A stretch of DNA of 64,000 nt, taken from Stutzerimonas stutzeri (GTDB taxonomy: Bacteria > Pseudomonadota > Gammaproteobacteria > Pseudomonadales > Pseudomonadaceae). The notes beneath the pieces are model-generated. The model made no database searches, was not told the DNA's origin, and saw only the letters and a list, made by a program, of their open reading frames with translations. The translations under genes were made by a program, and so were the position numbers. The stretch spans positions 62,001 through 126,000 of the forward strand of contig NZ_JAMOII010000003.1 of the NCBI RefSeq assembly GCF_024448985.1, read 5' to 3'. Positions within the stretch are counted from its first letter, which is position 1, and every line of letters starts with the position of its first letter. This document shows, one piece after another, positions 42,890-51,809 of the stretch.

Positions 42890-43654
42890 GTGAACGAGGC
42901 CATGCAGCGAGTCGCCGATGCGTTACGACGGGCCGAGCGCATCCTGATCATTACCGGTGCCGGCCTGTCAGCCGATTCCGGATTGCCTACCTACCGTGGC
43001 GTGGGCGGGCTTTACAACGATCGCACCGAAGATGGCTTGCCGATCGAAACGGCCTTGTCCGGTCCGATGCTCCGGCTCGATCCGACGTTGTGCTGGAAAT
43101 ACCTGGCTGAAATCGGCCGCGCCTGCCTCGCGGCGAAGCCCAACGCCGGCCATGTCGCTATCGCCGGATTGCAGCGGCACAAACCTGGCTGCTGGGTGCT
43201 GACCCAGAATATCGATGGCTATCACCGGGCGGCGGGCAGCCCGCCGCAGCGCCTGATCGAGATCCACGGGACGCTTGCTCATCTGTACTGCATGACCTGT
43301 GGCGAGCCGAGCGAGGAGCTGGCGGAGCATCTCGCCCGACCACTACCGCCTCGCTGTGCATGCGGCGGCGTGCTGCGGCCGCCGGTCGTGCTGTTCGATG
43401 AAATGTTGCCGGAGCCGGCCTTGGGACTCCTGCGCGAAGAAGTGGCGAAGGGTTTCGATGCGGTGGTCGCCGTGGGTACCTCGGCGAGCTTCGCTTACAT
43501 TGTCGAGCCGCTCTTGCGGGCGCGCCATGGCGGCGGTTTCACGGCGCAGATAGATCCAGCCGCCAGCGAATTGTCGATGATGGTGGACGTACATGTCGCG
43601 GCGGGCGCGTCAGACGTTTTGCCGCAGTTAGTTCGTCACATTTTGGCCAATTGA
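42890..43654 (+). CDS. Sirtuin-type NAD-dependent protein deacylase
   Basis: 254 residues. NAD site GAGLSADSG (residues 23-31) and TQNIDGYH (105-112), catalytic His126 in EIHGTLAH, and zinc cysteines CMTC (134, 137) with CAC further on. Sirtuins remove acetyl or other acyl groups from lysines using NAD. The start is GTG with AGAGGAGG eight bases before it. Transcribed separately from the Tag-like gene (86-base gap). Confidence 0.92.
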   Translation: MNEAMQRVADALRRAERILIITGAGLSADSGLPTYRGVGGLYNDRTEDGLPIETALSGPMLRLDPTLCWKYLAEIGRACLAAKPNAGHVAIAGLQRHKPGCWVLTQNIDGYHRAAGSPPQRLIEIHGTLAHLYCMTCGEPSEELAEHLARPLPPRCACGGVLRPPVVLFDEMLPEPALGLLREEVAKGFDAVVAVGTSASFAYIVEPLLRARHGGGFTAQIDPAASELSMMVDVHVAAGASDVLPQLVRHILAN

Positions 43655-43720
43655 ATTTGATCATCGCGGCTCTGACAGGCATAGTCACGCCACTTTCGAT
43701 TTCCCCTATATGCCTGCCCC

Positions 43721-44368
43721 ATGCGTCGACGTTTCGCATCCCTGTTGCCCATTGCCCTGATCACGCTGCTGACGGCTTGTGCCGTTCAGCCTGAACAGAG
43801 CGACAGCGCGCTAACGCTGGAAGGCTTCGAGTTCGACTTCTCCAACGCGATATCCGAGCCGGACGCCAGCGTTCAGGCCGGATCGAGCGAGCCCACAGAG
43901 CAGCAACTTCGAGAGCTTGCCGACGACGAGAGCTACAAGCTGCCGGCGCTCGCCGACAGCGTGCTCGAGCGTGGTTTCACACTGGTCGGTACCCCGTATC
44001 GCTACGGCGGCAGCTCGACCAAGACAGGTTTCGACTGCAGCGGCTTCGTCGGTTTCGTTTTCCGCAAGGAAGCTGGGCTCGAGCTGCCGCGTTCCACCCG
44101 CGAGATGATCAAACTCGACGCACCGAAGGTTGCGCGCAGCGAGCTCGAGCCGGGCGATCTGGTCTTCTTCAACAATCGCGGCCGTGGCCGGGTCAGCCAT
44201 GCCGGCATCTATATCGGCGACGACCAGTTCATTCATTCATCCAGCAGCCGCAGTGGTGGCGTGCGGGTGGACAGTCTGAACGACAAGTACTGGCGGGCCA
44301 GCTTCATGCAAGCCAAGCGCGTACTGGCGCTGGCCAGCGATTCGACCTCCATTCCCGTTCATCACTGA
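43721..44368 (+). CDS. NlpC/P60 lipoprotein endopeptidase 1
   Basis: 215 residues. Lipobox LLTAC; a linker of about 65 residues; then an NlpC/P60 catalytic domain with nucleophile Cys in TGFDCSGFVGFVFRKEAG, catalytic His in VSHAGIYIGDDQFIH. Such enzymes cut peptide cross-links in peptidoglycan. The gene is followed after 81 bases by a paralogue with the same order of motifs. Confidence 0.92.
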   Translation: MRRRFASLLPIALITLLTACAVQPEQSDSALTLEGFEFDFSNAISEPDASVQAGSSEPTEQQLRELADDESYKLPALADSVLERGFTLVGTPYRYGGSSTKTGFDCSGFVGFVFRKEAGLELPRSTREMIKLDAPKVARSELEPGDLVFFNNRGRGRVSHAGIYIGDDQFIHSSSSRSGGVRVDSLNDKYWRASFMQAKRVLALASDSTSIPVHH

Positions 44369-44449
44369 ACGCCGGCCGGACGGGCCTGGAGTTGCATCCT
44401 CAAGCGTATACCGGCAGAGTGATGGCTCTCATGCCTGGACTGCTCTGTC

Positions 44450-44977
44450 ATGCCCCTTCCGGCTCGTCTCGCGATCGCTCTGTTAACGACTCTCTTGCTA
44501 AGCGCCTGTGCCAATCGGCCATCAATTGATCCAGTGACGACAGTTCCAGCGTCAGCACCGCCCTTGTCGGGTGCGGCGGAGGATGTCCTGTTCACCGCCC
44601 TTGGACTGGTTGGTACTCCCTATCGCTATGGCGGCAACACCCCTGACAGCGGTTTCGATTGCAGCGGTCTGATCGGCTATGTATTCCGTGGCGCCGCGGG
44701 TCTTTCGTTGCCGCGTACGACTCGGGAAATGAGCACAGTAGGCGGGGCCGCTATCAGGCGCGATGCCTTGCAGGCCGGTGATCTGCTGTTCTTCGCCACA
44801 AACGGCGGTCGCGGTGTAAGCCATGCGGCCATCTACGTCGGCGAAGGACGTTTCGTCCACGCGCCGTCCAGTGGCGGAACGGTACGGCTGGATAGTCTTT
44901 CCAACAGTTACTGGCAGAGGACTTACCTCAGCGCCAAGCGCATCCTTGATAGCGAACAGATCGCTCGTAATCCCTGA
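44450..44977 (+). CDS. NlpC/P60 lipoprotein endopeptidase 2
   Basis: 175 residues. Lipobox LLSAC; a short linker of about 25 residues; catalytic domain with SGFDCSGLIGYVFRGAAG and VSHAAIYVGEGRFVH. Compared with the upstream paralogue it lacks about 40 residues of linker but keeps the catalytic domain, including the conserved GTPYRYGG segment before the cysteine. A tandem duplication is likely. Confidence 0.92.
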   Translation: MPLPARLAIALLTTLLLSACANRPSIDPVTTVPASAPPLSGAAEDVLFTALGLVGTPYRYGGNTPDSGFDCSGLIGYVFRGAAGLSLPRTTREMSTVGGAAIRRDALQAGDLLFFATNGGRGVSHAAIYVGEGRFVHAPSSGGTVRLDSLSNSYWQRTYLSAKRILDSEQIARNP

Positions 44978-45082
44978 GGCTCGATCTGCCTGGTTCGACG
45001 CTGACGGATTGGCTGTTATCTAGCATTCGCTGTACAGGAAGGTATTTTCCGCGCCGGATTCGATAGCAAAGAGGAGCTGAGC

Positions 45083-45403
45083 ATGTCGCCCATTCTTCGC
45101 CTGCCAGATCCTCCCGAGGTGTGCGAACTGTGCAAGCGCGAGGTGCCGTTGACCCGCCATCACCTGATTCCCAAGGCGTTACACGGCAAAACCTACATAC
45201 GAAAACGCTTCGCCCGCGAAGAGCGCATCACCGCCACGCTGTGGGTATGTCGGCCTTGTCATAACCAGATCCATCGGCTGTTCAGCGAGAAGGAACTGGC
45301 GCTCACCTACAACAGCCGAGAGGCGTTGCTCGCCGATCCGCAATTGCGCACCTTCGTCGAATGGCTGGCCACCAAACCGGCCGGATTAGTTCCACGGCAC
45401 TGA
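45083..45403 (+). CDS. HNH-type nuclease-fold protein
   Basis: 106 residues. CELCKREVPLTRHHLIPKAL and WVCRPCHNQIHRLFSEKEL give a zinc-stabilised HNH (beta-beta-alpha-metal) motif with CxxC pairs; the HH of RHHLIPK is the catalytic position. No other domain, no toxin delivery signal and no restriction methylase nearby. Target unknown; it may be a conserved housekeeping HNH protein of pseudomonads. A ribosome site GAGGAG lies before the ATG. Confidence 0.85.
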   Translation: MSPILRLPDPPEVCELCKREVPLTRHHLIPKALHGKTYIRKRFAREERITATLWVCRPCHNQIHRLFSEKELALTYNSREALLADPQLRTFVEWLATKPAGLVPRH

Positions 45404-45431
45404 TCGCTCTCACCTGTGATGGGCGTGCGGC

Positions 45432-46235
45432 TTACCAGTGCAGATTGAAGTGCGAGCCCAACACGAAGCGATCATCCAGCAAGTCCCAGCGTTCGACACA
45501 GGCTTTCTTGTCGGCCCCGGAATGAAGCTTCAGACGGTTGAACGAGTTCGGTGACGTGCCGCGCACCCGTGACGAAAGCGTGGTGCCGGCCTGGACCATC
45601 CAGATCTCCCGTGACAAGCCGGGGTACTGCTTGGACAGGGGCAAGACGTAGGGCAGGTGGATATGCCCGCCCATCACCAGGTCCAGCCCGTGATCGGCCC
45701 AGCGGTGCAACGCGTCATCGGCGTTGTGCTGCAGGTTGCTCAGATCGCTCAATTTCATCGCCCCGAAAGGCTGGTGCGCGACCACAATGCGCAGTTTGTT
45801 CTGATCGGTTTGCTTCAATCGCCGCGTCACGGCCTGCACCTGCTCTTCTGTCACCAACCCATCCTTGTGACGCCGAGGATGCGTGGTGTTGAGGCCGATG
45901 ATCAACGCCTCGTCGTTCTCGAAGGTGGGCTCGAGGTCATCGCCGAAATGCCGACGATAGTTGCGGTAGGGCATCAGGAAACGGGCAAAAACGTTATACA
46001 GCGGAATGTCGTGGTTGCCCGGGATTACCAGTGTTTCGGCAATGCCATGGCCATACAGGCGCTGGACAAAGGCCTGGGCAGCGGCGAACTGCTCGGCTCT
46101 GGCACGCTGGGTGATATCACCTGAGAAGATCAGCAGATCCGCGCCATGCTCGCGCACATGGTCTTCCATGGCTTGTACTACTGCAGGTTGCTCAGTGCCG
46201 AAGTGGGTGTCGGAAATCTGCACGATGGTCGTCAT
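45432..46235 (-). CDS. CpdA-like metallophosphoesterase (cAMP phosphodiesterase family)
   Basis: 267 residues. The five metal motifs are present in order: SDTHFG, FSGDIT, PGNHD, VVAHQPFG and MGGHIHLPY. This set fits the class III cyclic-nucleotide phosphodiesterases such as CpdA; other calcineurin-like phosphatases are possible. It converges on the HNH gene and is divergent from the cobalamin region. Confidence 0.85.
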   Translation of the reverse strand: MTTIVQISDTHFGTEQPAVVQAMEDHVREHGADLLIFSGDITQRARAEQFAAAQAFVQRLYGHGIAETLVIPGNHDIPLYNVFARFLMPYRNYRRHFGDDLEPTFENDEALIIGLNTTHPRRHKDGLVTEEQVQAVTRRLKQTDQNKLRIVVAHQPFGAMKLSDLSNLQHNADDALHRWADHGLDLVMGGHIHLPYVLPLSKQYPGLSREIWMVQAGTTLSSRVRGTSPNSFNRLKLHSGADKKACVERWDLLDDRFVLGSHFNLHW

Positions 46236-46400
46236 GTGGCTGGCGTCTTCTCGTTGGGGATGCCGAATTGATGGACACGTTATCGCATTCGAAGCCGGTA
46301 ACGGCCCGGCGTTCCGGTAAAATTCAAGAACGCAGCCTGAAACGCCTGCGGCATTGCTTTCAGTTGCGCCGCGCAGGGCCTTGGACTAACCTCCGCGCCT

Positions 46401-46590
46401 GCTTCAGGTGCCCCTGGCGAAAAGCCAGTGGGTGAAACAGGGAAGCCGGTCCATTCTCACGAAGATTCCGGCGCTGCCCCCGCAACGGTAGGCGAGACAG
46501 GACACCGCTCACAGCCACTGTGCCACAGGCATGGGAAGGCGGCGGTTCCGGGATGCAAGGCATCCGCTCGCAAGCCCGGAGACCGGCCTG
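46401..46590 (+). ncRNA. Cobalamin riboswitch
   Basis: Conserved blocks appear in order: AGGTGCCC, GGGTGAAACAGGGAAGCCGGT-type (46431-46450 region), GCGCTGCCCCCGCAACGGTA (the B12 box, near 46473-46492), CACTGTGCC, GCATGGGAAGGC, and AAGCCCGGAGACCGGCCTG (46571-46590). It lies 130 bases before the btuB ATG. Binding of adenosylcobalamin would turn off btuB and perhaps the cob genes behind it. Confidence 0.95.
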
Positions 46591-46720
46591 TCGCATTCCA
46601 CGGCAGTGCGGCGGGCGCTGATCGGGGTGTGGCTGCCTGCACCTGCACCTCTTTCACTTTCTCCGTCTGCCTTTATCGACTGTATGTCGTGCGGCGGGCA
46701 CGACGGAGAATCTCCATCCA

Positions 46721-48559
46721 ATGCGCAATTCCCTTCCCCTGGCCGTGGTGCTACTGAGCCTTCCTTCCTGTGTCCTGGCCAATCACGGCGATGCTTTGCT
46801 GCTGGGCCAGCAGGTGATCACCGCCAGCCGGACCGGCCATTCGCCGGTCTCCATTGCTTCCAGCAGCCTCATCACCCGTGACGAGATCGAACGCCAACAA
46901 GCTGGCAGCGTGCCGGAGCTGCTGCAGCGTCTGGCCGGGGTGAGCGTCACCAGCAACGGCGGGCGCGGCAAGAGCACCTCGGTGTCCATTCGCGGCACCA
47001 GCGACAAGCACGTGCTGGTACTCATCGACGGGGTGCGGGTCGGTTCGGCCACCTCAGGCAGCGCTGCGCTGCAGAGCATCCCGGTAGAACAGATCGAGCG
47101 TATCGAGATCGTTCGAGGGCCGCGTTCCAGCCTGTACGGTTCGGAGGCCATGGGCGGGGTGATCCAGATATTCACCCGTCGCGGCGGTGAGGGTGGCTTC
47201 AAACCTTACTTCTCAGTGGGTGCCGGTTCGCGTTCGAGCTACAGCGGCTCGGCCGGCGTAGCTGGCAGCCAAGGCAACGGCTGGTTCAACCTCGGCGTGG
47301 CCAGCGAGTCCACCGACGGCATCAATGCCCGCGCCTATCGAAGCCGCTACCCTAATTCATACGAGCCGGATGCCGACGGCTACCGCGAACTGTCCACGCA
47401 ACTGCGTGCTGGCTATCGCTTTGACAGTGACCTGGAACTCGACGGCAGCTGGCTGCAGAGCGAGAACCACAGCGATTTCGATAGTCCAAGTGGCCGCGAT
47501 GCCTACAGCGACGGCTCCCTGCAGGTGATCAGCGGCCGCGCGCGCTTCTCTCCGCTGGCCTTCTGGGACGTCACCCTGCAGGCGGGACACAGCGAGGACC
47601 TAGATGACAGATTTCAGGAGGGCGCCTTCTATTCGCGCTTCGACACCCGTCGTGACAGCCTGAGCTGGCAGAACGACTTCAATTTCGGCAAAGCGCAGGT
47701 GCTGAGCCTCGGCGTGGATTACAAAAAGGATCGTGTCGACAGCAGCGACGACTATGAGAAGGACAGCCGCTACAACAAGGGCTACTTCGTCCAGTACCAG
47801 GCCGCTTTCGGCCGCCACGGCGTGCAGGCCGGCCTGCGCCGCGACAAGGATGAGTTCTTCGGCTCGCACGATACCGGCAGCCTGGGTTACAGCTTCGACC
47901 TGAGCGACGCGCTGACGCTGACCGCCGCCTACGGCACCGCCTATCGCGCGCCGACCTTCAACGACCTGTATTACCCTCTCACAAACGGCATGAAAGGCAA
48001 CCCGGACCTCCAGCCGGAGGAATCGGAAAGCTACGAAATCGGGATCCGCGGCAGTCATGGGTGGGGTGAGTGGAGCATCAATGCTTACGAAAACCAGATC
48101 GAAGATCTAATCGTCTGGGGGACCAGTCCGGAGAACGTCGACGTGGCGCGCATCCGTGGCATCGAGACCACCGTCGCCACCGTGCTGGCTGGCTGGGACG
48201 TAGCCGCCAACCTGACCTTCATGGACCCGCAGGATCGCAGCAAGGCCAACCACGGCCATCTGCTGCAACGCCGCGCCAAGCGACAGTTCAATCTCGATCT
48301 GGATCGCCAGTTCGGTGCCATCGGCCTGGGTGCCTCGCTATACGCGGTGAGCGAGCGCTTCGACAAGGCGAGCAACACTGAAGAGTCCCGCATGCCCGGC
48401 TACGCCCTGATGGATTTACGCAGCGAATACCGCTTCGACGAGGCCTGGCGCCTTCAGGTCAAGCTGGCAAACCTGTTCGACCGCCAATACGAAACCACCC
48501 AGACCTACGAGCAGCCCGGCCGCGCGGTGTACTTCACCATCCGCTACCAAGCTATCTGA
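46721..48559 (+). CDS. btuB: TonB-dependent vitamin B12 receptor BtuB
   Basis: 612 residues: signal peptide ending near LANHGDA; plug domain with TonB-box-like QQVITASRT, then GVSVTSNGGRGKSTSVSIRG and IEIVRGPRSSLYGSEAMGGV; a 22-strand barrel ending with YFTIRYQAI-type terminal strand. It imports cobalamin or precursors across the outer membrane. Control by the upstream riboswitch and position before btuM and cob genes support B12 specificity. Confidence 0.95.
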   Translation: MRNSLPLAVVLLSLPSCVLANHGDALLLGQQVITASRTGHSPVSIASSSLITRDEIERQQAGSVPELLQRLAGVSVTSNGGRGKSTSVSIRGTSDKHVLVLIDGVRVGSATSGSAALQSIPVEQIERIEIVRGPRSSLYGSEAMGGVIQIFTRRGGEGGFKPYFSVGAGSRSSYSGSAGVAGSQGNGWFNLGVASESTDGINARAYRSRYPNSYEPDADGYRELSTQLRAGYRFDSDLELDGSWLQSENHSDFDSPSGRDAYSDGSLQVISGRARFSPLAFWDVTLQAGHSEDLDDRFQEGAFYSRFDTRRDSLSWQNDFNFGKAQVLSLGVDYKKDRVDSSDDYEKDSRYNKGYFVQYQAAFGRHGVQAGLRRDKDEFFGSHDTGSLGYSFDLSDALTLTAAYGTAYRAPTFNDLYYPLTNGMKGNPDLQPEESESYEIGIRGSHGWGEWSINAYENQIEDLIVWGTSPENVDVARIRGIETTVATVLAGWDVAANLTFMDPQDRSKANHGHLLQRRAKRQFNLDLDRQFGAIGLGASLYAVSERFDKASNTEESRMPGYALMDLRSEYRFDEAWRLQVKLANLFDRQYETTQTYEQPGRAVYFTIRYQAI

Positions 48560-48582
48560 CTGGCGACCCAAAGGAGATCACC

Positions 48583-49158
48583 ATGCACGTCCTGTCCACA
48601 CGCGCCCAGTTGGCAATAGGCGCTGCGCTGATTTTGCTGATGGCCATGACCCGTGGTCAACACTTCGCCAGCGTCGAAAATCTGCCCAGCGCCAGCTGGT
48701 CGATTTTCTTCCTGGCCGGCTTCTACCTGCGCCCGCGCGGGATGTTCGTGCTGCTGTTCGCCGTGGCGTCCGTACTGGACTTCGGCTCCCTGGCCAACGG
48801 CAGCATCAGTGACTGGTGCCTGTCGCCGGCCTATTGGGCGCTGGTACCGGCCTACGGCAGCCTGTGGCTGGCGGGGCGGCTGTTCGCCGGCTGGCAGCGC
48901 GACGATCTGCGCAGCCTGGCCGTGCTGGCGTTGACGCTGGTAGTGGCGGCTTTCGTCGCTTATCTGTTCTCCGGCGGCGGCTTCTACATCTTCTCTGGCC
49001 GCTACTCCGAACCGACGCTGGCCGGCTTCTTGGCGCGCATCGCCGAGTACGTGCCGCGGCATCTGAGTAACCTGGCGTTCTACGTCGGCACAGCGCTGGT
49101 GCTGCATGTCGGTATCGTCTCGGCGCTGCGCTTGATGCGCGCGCGGGAGGTGCACTGA
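48583..49158 (+). CDS. btuM: BtuM-like inner-membrane cobalamin transporter
   Basis: 191 residues with about six helices, between btuB and cobO. Cys79 in GSISDWCLSPAYWALVPAYG corresponds in position and context to the conserved cysteine (Cys80 in Thiobacillus denitrificans BtuM) that binds the cobalt of cobalamin. BtuM proteins are solitary ECF-type S-components acting without an obvious energising module. No ECF ATPase or BtuCDF genes lie here. Its stop overlaps the cobO start by one base. Confidence 0.8.
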   Translation: MHVLSTRAQLAIGAALILLMAMTRGQHFASVENLPSASWSIFFLAGFYLRPRGMFVLLFAVASVLDFGSLANGSISDWCLSPAYWALVPAYGSLWLAGRLFAGWQRDDLRSLAVLALTLVVAAFVAYLFSGGGFYIFSGRYSEPTLAGFLARIAEYVPRHLSNLAFYVGTALVLHVGIVSALRLMRAREVH

Positions 49159-49760
49159 TGGACGGGCGCGACGAGCGGCACAAGGCGCGCATGCAGCGCA
49201 AGAAAGCGGTGGTCGATGCGAAGATCGCCGAGGCCCAGGAAGAATACGGCCTGCTGCTGGTGCACACCGGCAACGGCAAAGGCAAGAGTAGCTCGGCCTT
49301 CGGCATGGTCGCGCGTGCGCTGGGCCACGGTATCAAGGTCGGCGTGGTGCAGTTCATCAAGGGTGCGGCCAGCACCGGCGAGGAAAACTTCTTCCGACGC
49401 TTCCCCGATGAAGTTCGCTATCACGTGATGGGCGAAGGCTTCACTTGGGAAACCCAGGATCGTCAGCGCGACATCGCCAAGGCTCGCGAAGCTTGGGCCG
49501 TTGCGGCCGAGTTGCTGGCCGATCCGGAGATAGGATTGGTGGTGCTGGACGAGCTGAATATTGCGCTCAAGTACGGCTACCTAGAACTCGAGCCGGTGCT
49601 CGCCGATATTGAGTCGCGGCCGCTGCTGCAGCATGTCGTGGTTACCGGTCGCGGCGCGCCGCCTGGGCTGATTGAGGCGGCCGATACCGTGACTGACATG
49701 AGCCTGGTCAAACATGCCTTCAAGGCGGGCGTGAAGGCGCAGAAGGGCGTGGAATTCTGA
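49158..49760 (+). CDS. cobO: Cob(I)yrinic acid a,c-diamide adenosyltransferase CobO
   Basis: 200 residues of the CobO/BtuR family: P-loop LLVHTGNGKGKSSSAFGM, then VVQFIKGAASTGEENFF and VVLDELNIALKYGYLE. It adds the 5'-deoxyadenosyl group to cobalt in corrinoids. It overlaps btuM by one base (TGATG). A REP-like element separates it from cobB. Confidence 0.95.
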   Translation: MDGRDERHKARMQRKKAVVDAKIAEAQEEYGLLLVHTGNGKGKSSSAFGMVARALGHGIKVGVVQFIKGAASTGEENFFRRFPDEVRYHVMGEGFTWETQDRQRDIAKAREAWAVAAELLADPEIGLVVLDELNIALKYGYLELEPVLADIESRPLLQHVVVTGRGAPPGLIEAADTVTDMSLVKHAFKAGVKAQKGVEF

Positions 49761-49781
49761 TGCCGGCGCTCACGGGCCGGA

Positions 49782-49851
49782 TAGGGTGGATGACGTTTTT
49801 TTCGTCCACCATCGGCGTTGTCGGTGGATGGGTGAAGCGTCATCCACCCTA
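49782..49851. repeat. REP-like palindrome TAGGGTGGATGACG ... CGTCATCCACCCTA
   Basis: Perfect 14-bp arms at 49782-49795 and 49838-49851, with an inner CCACC/GGTGG pair. It sits inside the cobalamin operon between cobO and cobB. A degenerate relative is at 41844-41930. Confidence 0.8.
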
Positions 49852-49869
49852 CGATGACGAGAGGTCGCG

Positions 49870-51162
49870 ATGAATATCAGAAGCTGTCCCGCACTGCTGA
49901 TCGCCGCGCCAGCGTCCGGACAAGGCAAAACAACCGTCACCGCTGGCCTGGCACGCTTGCATACGCGACTGGGCAAACGCGTCCGGGTGTTCAAATGCGG
50001 TCCGGACTTTCTCGATCCGATGGTGCTGGCGCGTGCTAGTGGTCATCCGGTCTACCAGCTCGATCTGTGGATGGTGGGCGAAGCCGAAAGCCGCCGGCTG
50101 TTGTGGGAAGCGGCCGGCGAGGCCGATCTGATATTGATCGAAGGCGTCATGGGGCTGTTCGACGGCACACCATCGGCGGCTGACCTGGCGCGGCATTTCG
50201 ATATTCCGGTGCTGGCGGTAATCGACGGTTCGGCCATGGCGCAAACCTTCGGCGCGCTGGCACACGGCTTGGCCAGCTATCAGCCGGACCTGCCATTTGC
50301 GGGTGTGCTGGCCAATCGAGTAGGCAGCAGCCGGCATGGCGAGATTTTGCGGGACTGTTTGCCGGAGCATATCGACTGGTTCGGCGCCTTGCCGCGCAGC
50401 GAGTCGGTGAGTTTGCCGAGCCGGCATCTGGGGCTGGTGCAAGCGCAGGAACTGGCGGATCTGGATGCTCGGCTCGATGCGGCTGCCGATGCGCTGGCGG
50501 CGAGTGCCGACAACGCACTGCCGGCGAAGGTGAGCTTTCCACCACCGGAGCCCTTGACCATCCCTCCGTTGCTGCAAGGCGTGCGCATCGGTGTCGCTCG
50601 GGATCCCGCCTTCGCTTTTGCCTACCAAGCCAATCTCGATCTGCTGCAGGCGCTTGGCGCCGAGTTGCTGTTTTTCTCCCCTCTGCACTTTTCCAAGCTG
50701 CCCGCGGTGGACAGCCTATATCTGCCGGGTGGCTATCCCGAGTTGCACCTGGGGACCTTGGCTCGCAATCGCCCCATGGGCGAGGCGATCCGGGCGCATC
50801 ACGCGGCGGGCAAACCGATCCTCGCCGAATGTGGCGGGATGCTTTACCTGCTCGACGGGCTGACCGATCAGGCCGGTGCGCGCGAGGACATGCTCGGCCT
50901 ATTGCCTGGCGAAGCGAGGATGCAGAAGCGCTTGACCGCGCTGGCGCTGCAAGAGGTCGAACTGCCGGAAGGGCACCTGCGCGGCCACACCTTTCATCAT
51001 TCTTCACTCGACTCGACTATGCAGCCGCTGGCTCGCGGTGAATGTCCGAATTACAAGCGCACTGCCGAGGCAGTGTTCCGGCAGGGCCGGCTGACGGCCT
51101 CCTACATTCATTTCTACCTGCCATCCGATCCGCACGCCGCTGCGGCGTTGTTCAAGCCATGA
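49870..51162 (+). CDS. cobB: Cobyrinate a,c-diamide synthase CobB
   Basis: 430 residues: N-terminal dethiobiotin-synthetase-like ATPase with P-loop APASGQGKTTVTAGLARLH, and C-terminal class I glutamine amidotransferase with Cys in AECGGMLYLLDG and triad His near THFHFYLPSD-type end (TASYIHFYLPSD). It amidates carboxylates a and c of cobyrinate. Its TGA overlaps the bluB start. Confidence 0.95.
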   Translation: MNIRSCPALLIAAPASGQGKTTVTAGLARLHTRLGKRVRVFKCGPDFLDPMVLARASGHPVYQLDLWMVGEAESRRLLWEAAGEADLILIEGVMGLFDGTPSAADLARHFDIPVLAVIDGSAMAQTFGALAHGLASYQPDLPFAGVLANRVGSSRHGEILRDCLPEHIDWFGALPRSESVSLPSRHLGLVQAQELADLDARLDAAADALAASADNALPAKVSFPPPEPLTIPPLLQGVRIGVARDPAFAFAYQANLDLLQALGAELLFFSPLHFSKLPAVDSLYLPGGYPELHLGTLARNRPMGEAIRAHHAAGKPILAECGGMLYLLDGLTDQAGAREDMLGLLPGEARMQKRLTALALQEVELPEGHLRGHTFHHSSLDSTMQPLARGECPNYKRTAEAVFRQGRLTASYIHFYLPSDPHAAAALFKP

Positions 51163-51809
51163 GTGAGCACGCCTTCACCGAGGCAGAGCGCGCCGGTGTC
51201 TATCGCGCCATTGCCGAGCGGCGCGACATGCGGCATTTCTGCGGCGGCGAGATAGCGCCCGAGTTGCTTGCCCGACTGCTTGAAGCCGCGCATCAGGCGC
51301 CCAGCGTTGGATTGATGCAACCCTGGCGGTTCATCCGCGTTCGGCGCGCGGAGTTGCGTTCGGCCATCGCCGAACTGGTCGAGCGGGAACGTGTACTGAC
51401 CGCCGAGGCGCTGGGCGAGCGTGGCCGTGAATTCATGCAGTTGAAAGTCGAGGGCATCAAGGATTGCGCCGAGGTGCTGGTCGTCGCGTTGATGGATGAG
51501 CGCGAACCGCATGTGTTTGGCCGGCGCACCATGCCGCAGATGGACCTGGCCTCGGCGGCCTGCGCCATTCAGAATCTCTGGCTCGCCGCGCGAGCAGAGG
51601 GGTTGGGTATGGGCTGGGTGTCATTGTTCGATCCGCAGGCGCTGGCCGAACTGCTGCAGATGCCGACCGGAGCCGAGCCGGTGGCGGTGATCTGTCTCGG
51701 ACCGGTCGATGAATTTTATCCGGCGCCGATGCTTGCACTGCAGGGCTGGACGCAACCTCGGCCGCTGCAGGAACTGCTATTCGAGGACGGCTGGGAGAAA
51801 CAGTCTTGA
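51159..51809 (+). CDS. bluB: 5,6-Dimethylbenzimidazole synthase BluB
   Basis: 216 residues, nitroreductase fold: [36 protein letters not shown], then [20 protein letters not shown] and [17 protein letters not shown]. BluB breaks down FMNH2 to make the lower ligand of cobalamin. ATG 51159 overlaps the cobB stop; the TTGA at its own end overlaps the cobD start. The enzyme that would use its product, CobT, is represented only by a remnant at 55737-55844. Confidence 0.93.
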   Translation: MSEHAFTEAERAGVYRAIAERRDMRHFCGGEIAPELLARLLEAAHQAPSVGLMQPWRFIRVRRAELRSAIAELVERERVLTAEALGERGREFMQLKVEGIKDCAEVLVVALMDEREPHVFGRRTMPQMDLASAACAIQNLWLAARAEGLGMGWVSLFDPQALAELLQMPTGAEPVAVICLGPVDEFYPAPMLALQGWTQPRPLQELLFEDGWEKQS

